DNA of 64,000 nucleotides from the NCBI GenBank assembly GCA_024103275.1, contig JAGFIV010000100.1, positions 124,001 through 188,000 of the forward strand, read 5' to 3'. The notes below the pieces were generated by a model, which was not told the DNA's origin, made no database searches, and was given only the letters and a program-made list of their open reading frames with translations. Shown piece after piece: positions 61,925 through 64,000 of the stretch. Every line of letters starts with the position of its first letter. Position 1 is the stretch's first letter. Made by a program: the position numbers and the translations under genes. This stretch comes from Flavobacteriales bacterium (GTDB taxonomy: Bacteria; Bacteroidota; Bacteroidia; Flavobacteriales_F; PHOS-HE28).

Positions 61925-62724
61925 TTTTCCAAAATGTCCGGCATGTAGCCCAGCACGGTAGCCAATCTCTCCATTTCAGGCGCAAAATGGGCATAGAGTT
62001 GCCGCTCAAAACCAGGATCCATTGGCTCCACATAGGTCCTGTGGTTTGATCGAATGGATAATGCGGGGTCGTCCGGGTGCATTGCCGGGATGCCCAAGTG
62101 ATCGCAGATCCCGTTGATCAGTGCGGCCGGATTCTGTTTGAGCGATTTGAAGGAATGGATCAGAAGTCGGGAAGGAGGGAAGTGCCTTCGGTAATCCGCC
62201 ACCTGGTCGGCATAGGAGCTGCGGGCCAGATATTGGTGCTGTTCTTCCTGGACCTTGCCCGCCAACTCATCTTCCACGGCTTGGGTAAAGCTCCGCATGT
62301 CGGGTACCCCCAGCGAACCCGGTCGCCTTTGTACTGTCCGGTTCATATTCCATGCGGAGTACGCCCGCTTCACGGGGTCCCGCAGGAGGATCAGGCATGT
62401 GGCTTCGGGAAGATGTCGGGCTATTCGGGGTGCACATATCCCGGAGAAGAACAAATACCGGGGAGTGGCTTCCAAAGTGATATACCCCCTGGCCCGGAGC
62501 GGCAAGGCTGGAAACAATGACCGATAGTGCCGGATTCCTTTGCCGTATTGATCCTCCACATCAAAGAAGTGCAGCTCCTTGCGTACAGGAGGCAAGACCT
62601 TGGGGTGTCTGGTCAGCATGTTGAAGACGGTGGTGGTGCCGGCCTTCTGGGCACCCACGATCACCAATTTCGGAAGCATCCGGGGCCTTACGGCCTCCAT
62701 GGTGCGACGAATGAGATTGGCCAT
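61921..62724 (-). CDS. PAPS-dependent sulfotransferase 3
   Basis: 267 residues from MANLIRRT at 62724; the ORF is open to 62805, but that part lies in the ABC gene. The loop VIVGAQKAGTTTVFNML and the site LLRDPVKRAYSAWNM are the sulfotransferase signature; FFDVEDQYGKGIRHYRSLFP lies between. It resembles heparan/chondroitin-type enzymes in motif layout but specificity is unknown. It starts 2 bases after the ABC stop, so it is probably the first of three coupled genes. Confidence 0.85.
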   Translation of the reverse strand: MANLIRRTMEAVRPRMLPKLVIVGAQKAGTTTVFNMLTRHPKVLPPVRKELHFFDVEDQYGKGIRHYRSLFPALPLRARGYITLEATPRYLFFSGICAPRIARHLPEATCLILLRDPVKRAYSAWNMNRTVQRRPGSLGVPDMRSFTQAVEDELAGKVQEEQHQYLARSSYADQVADYRRHFPPSRLLIHSFKSLKQNPAALINGICDHLGIPAMHPDDPALSIRSNHRTYVEPMDPGFERQLYAHFAPEMERLATVLGYMPDILEN

Positions 62725-62726
62725 GT

Positions 62727-63995
62727 TCAACCAATGGAACTGGATACAGTTGTCCGGTCCCATGCCAAGGGCATGCGCAACAGCCCCATCCTTTTTCCAT
62801 GCCAAGCCCCGCTACGCGGAGGCTCCTGCACCTCAAAGCGTACCAGGCCGTCCTCCCGCCAAATGCTCTTGGCCCTGTAGCTCAGGTTCACCCCGATCTT
62901 GAATGTATTGGCATTAAGGAGACGTGCGGGCAACTCAACCCGTACATGGCTCATGCCCCGGTCCAGCTTGCCTTCCGGGCAGCCTTCGCGGAAGTTGGTG
63001 GTGAAGACCACGAGATCATCGCCGCTCATGATCCGGAAATTGACGTTGAGGTCCTCGGGCACGGCACTGAGGTTTTCCACGCCGGCCTCCACCACCACGG
63101 GGTCGTCCCATTGGAAGAGCTCGCTGCTGCTGGCGGGGCGCACGCGCAGGTAGCGCAGGCGGGCCAGCTCATTGCCGGGGGCGGTGGTAGGGTCGTCCCA
63201 GCGGATCTCCGTACGGTCCTCGGTGTAGTTGGCCAGGTAGGCGTTCACCACGTCCTCGGTGTTGCCCTGCATGCGGATGCGGCCGTGGTCCAGCCAGACC
63301 ACGCGGGAGCAGAGGCTGCGCACGGCGGTCATGTTGTGGCTGACGAAGAGGACGGTGCGGCCGCTCTTGGCGCTCTCGCGCATCTTGCCCATGCTTTTGC
63401 GCTGGAAGGCGGCATCGCCCACGGAGAGCACCTCGTCCACGATGAGGATCTCGGGCTCCAGGTGGGCGGCCACGGCAAAGCCCAGGCGCACGCGCATGCC
63501 GCTGCTGTAGCGCTTCACCGGGGTGTCGATGTGGTCGGTGATCCCGCTGAAGGCGATGATCTCGTCCATTTTGGCATCCACCTCGGCGCGGCGCATGCCC
63601 AGGATGGCGCCGTTGAGGTACACGTTGTCCCGCCCGGACAGCTCGGGGTGGAAGCCGGTGCCCACCTCCAGCAGGCTGCTGATCTTGCCGCGCATGCGGA
63701 TGGTGCCCACCGTGGGCAGCGTGATCCGCGACAGCAGCTTCAGCAGGGTGCTCTTGCCCGCGCCGTTGTGGCCGATGATGCCCACCACCTCGGCCTGGCG
63801 CACCTCGAAGGAGATGTCGCGCAAGGCCCAGAAGTCCTCGCCCACGCGCTGGGGGTCCACCTCGCCGCCGATGGGCACGGTGGGGTCGGGGCGGCCCAGC
63901 AGCTTGGCGGTCCACGCCTTCACGTCGTCGGTGAACTGTTGCCGGTTGAAGATGCCGAGGCGGTAGCGCTTGCCAACGCCCTCGACCTTGACCAT
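62727..63995 (-). CDS. Wzt-like polysaccharide ABC-transporter ATPase
   Basis: 422 residues from the ATG at 63995, but the frame stays open to the window edge (an Ile codon before it), so a longer N terminus beyond 64000 is possible. Walker A GHNGAGKST, signature YSSGMRVRLGF and Walker B ILIVDEVLSVGDA are intact. From about residue 245 a C-terminal extension of ~170 residues, ending FEVQEPPRSG, resembles the Wzt carbohydrate-binding domain that selects chain-terminated O-antigen for export. The membrane partner (Wzm) is not in the window. Confidence 0.9.
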   Translation of the reverse strand: MVKVEGVGKRYRLGIFNRQQFTDDVKAWTAKLLGRPDPTVPIGGEVDPQRVGEDFWALRDISFEVRQAEVVGIIGHNGAGKSTLLKLLSRITLPTVGTIRMRGKISSLLEVGTGFHPELSGRDNVYLNGAILGMRRAEVDAKMDEIIAFSGITDHIDTPVKRYSSGMRVRLGFAVAAHLEPEILIVDEVLSVGDAAFQRKSMGKMRESAKSGRTVLFVSHNMTAVRSLCSRVVWLDHGRIRMQGNTEDVVNAYLANYTEDRTEIRWDDPTTAPGNELARLRYLRVRPASSSELFQWDDPVVVEAGVENLSAVPEDLNVNFRIMSGDDLVVFTTNFREGCPEGKLDRGMSHVRVELPARLLNANTFKIGVNLSYRAKSIWREDGLVRFEVQEPPRSGAWHGKRMGLLRMPLAWDRTTVSSSIG

Positions 63996-64000
63996 GATGG

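Noticed and set aside
1-64000. tRNA, rRNA or phage genes
   Set aside because: None recognised by eye on either strand; a tRNAscan or profile search would be decisive.

Overview
The window looks like part of the chromosome of a high-GC member of the Bacteroidota, probably Flavobacteriales-like; no contig boundary features are visible. Three lines of evidence support this. Four secreted proteins end in the Type A sorting domain used by the type IX secretion system. The typical Bacteroidota promoter -7 box (TAnnTTTG and close variants) recurs just upstream of start codons. The gene families also fit: OstA-like and OmpH-like envelope proteins, LytS/LytTR two-component regulators, a long RelA/SpoT protein and an AcpH-type phosphodiesterase. 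The species assignment is inference; no rRNA gene is present. I saw no tRNA, CRISPR array, phage or complete transposase gene.

Layout. 1-3.5 kb: a lipoprotein operon with CsgG-like and LPP20-like proteins, cut by the window start. 3.6-16.6 kb: envelope and secreted proteins (YCF48-type T9SS protein, MltF-like lytic transglycosylase, AcpH, LytS/LytTR pair, OmpH-like, OstA-like, nitroreductase, further T9SS proteins). 16.6-19.3 kb: a VWA/AAA+ pair. 19.3-24.6 kb: Fur, STAS, PurA, rRNA methyltransferase, TonB-like protein and Hsp20. 24.6-37.6 kb: universal stress protein, DUF1883, SiaC-like protein, lipoproteins, a dienoyl-CoA-reductase-like SDR, TPR protein, fatty acid desaturase, Rel and fumarylacetoacetase.

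37.8-64 kb is dominated by surface-polysaccharide functions, interrupted by glyA. It holds two tandem pairs of membrane GT39-like glycosyltransferases, an MBOAT O-acetyltransferase with two SGNH-like partners, several GT2/GT4 glycosyltransferases, an AsnB-type amidotransferase, three consecutive sulfotransferases and a Wzt-like ABC ATPase at the window end. Together they suggest synthesis and export of an acetylated and possibly sulfated glycan.

The most unusual content is non-coding. First, two 231-bp copies of a terminal-inverted-repeat, multi-hairpin MITE-like element lie about 17 kb apart, one flanked by an 8-bp direct repeat. Second, two composite intergenic repeats are built from tandem heptamers (TTGAAAC-type and TCCTACG/AACTACG-type) joined by a conserved GC-rich module. 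Third, the -7 promoter boxes often lie only 4-20 nt before the start codon, implying very short or absent 5' leaders.
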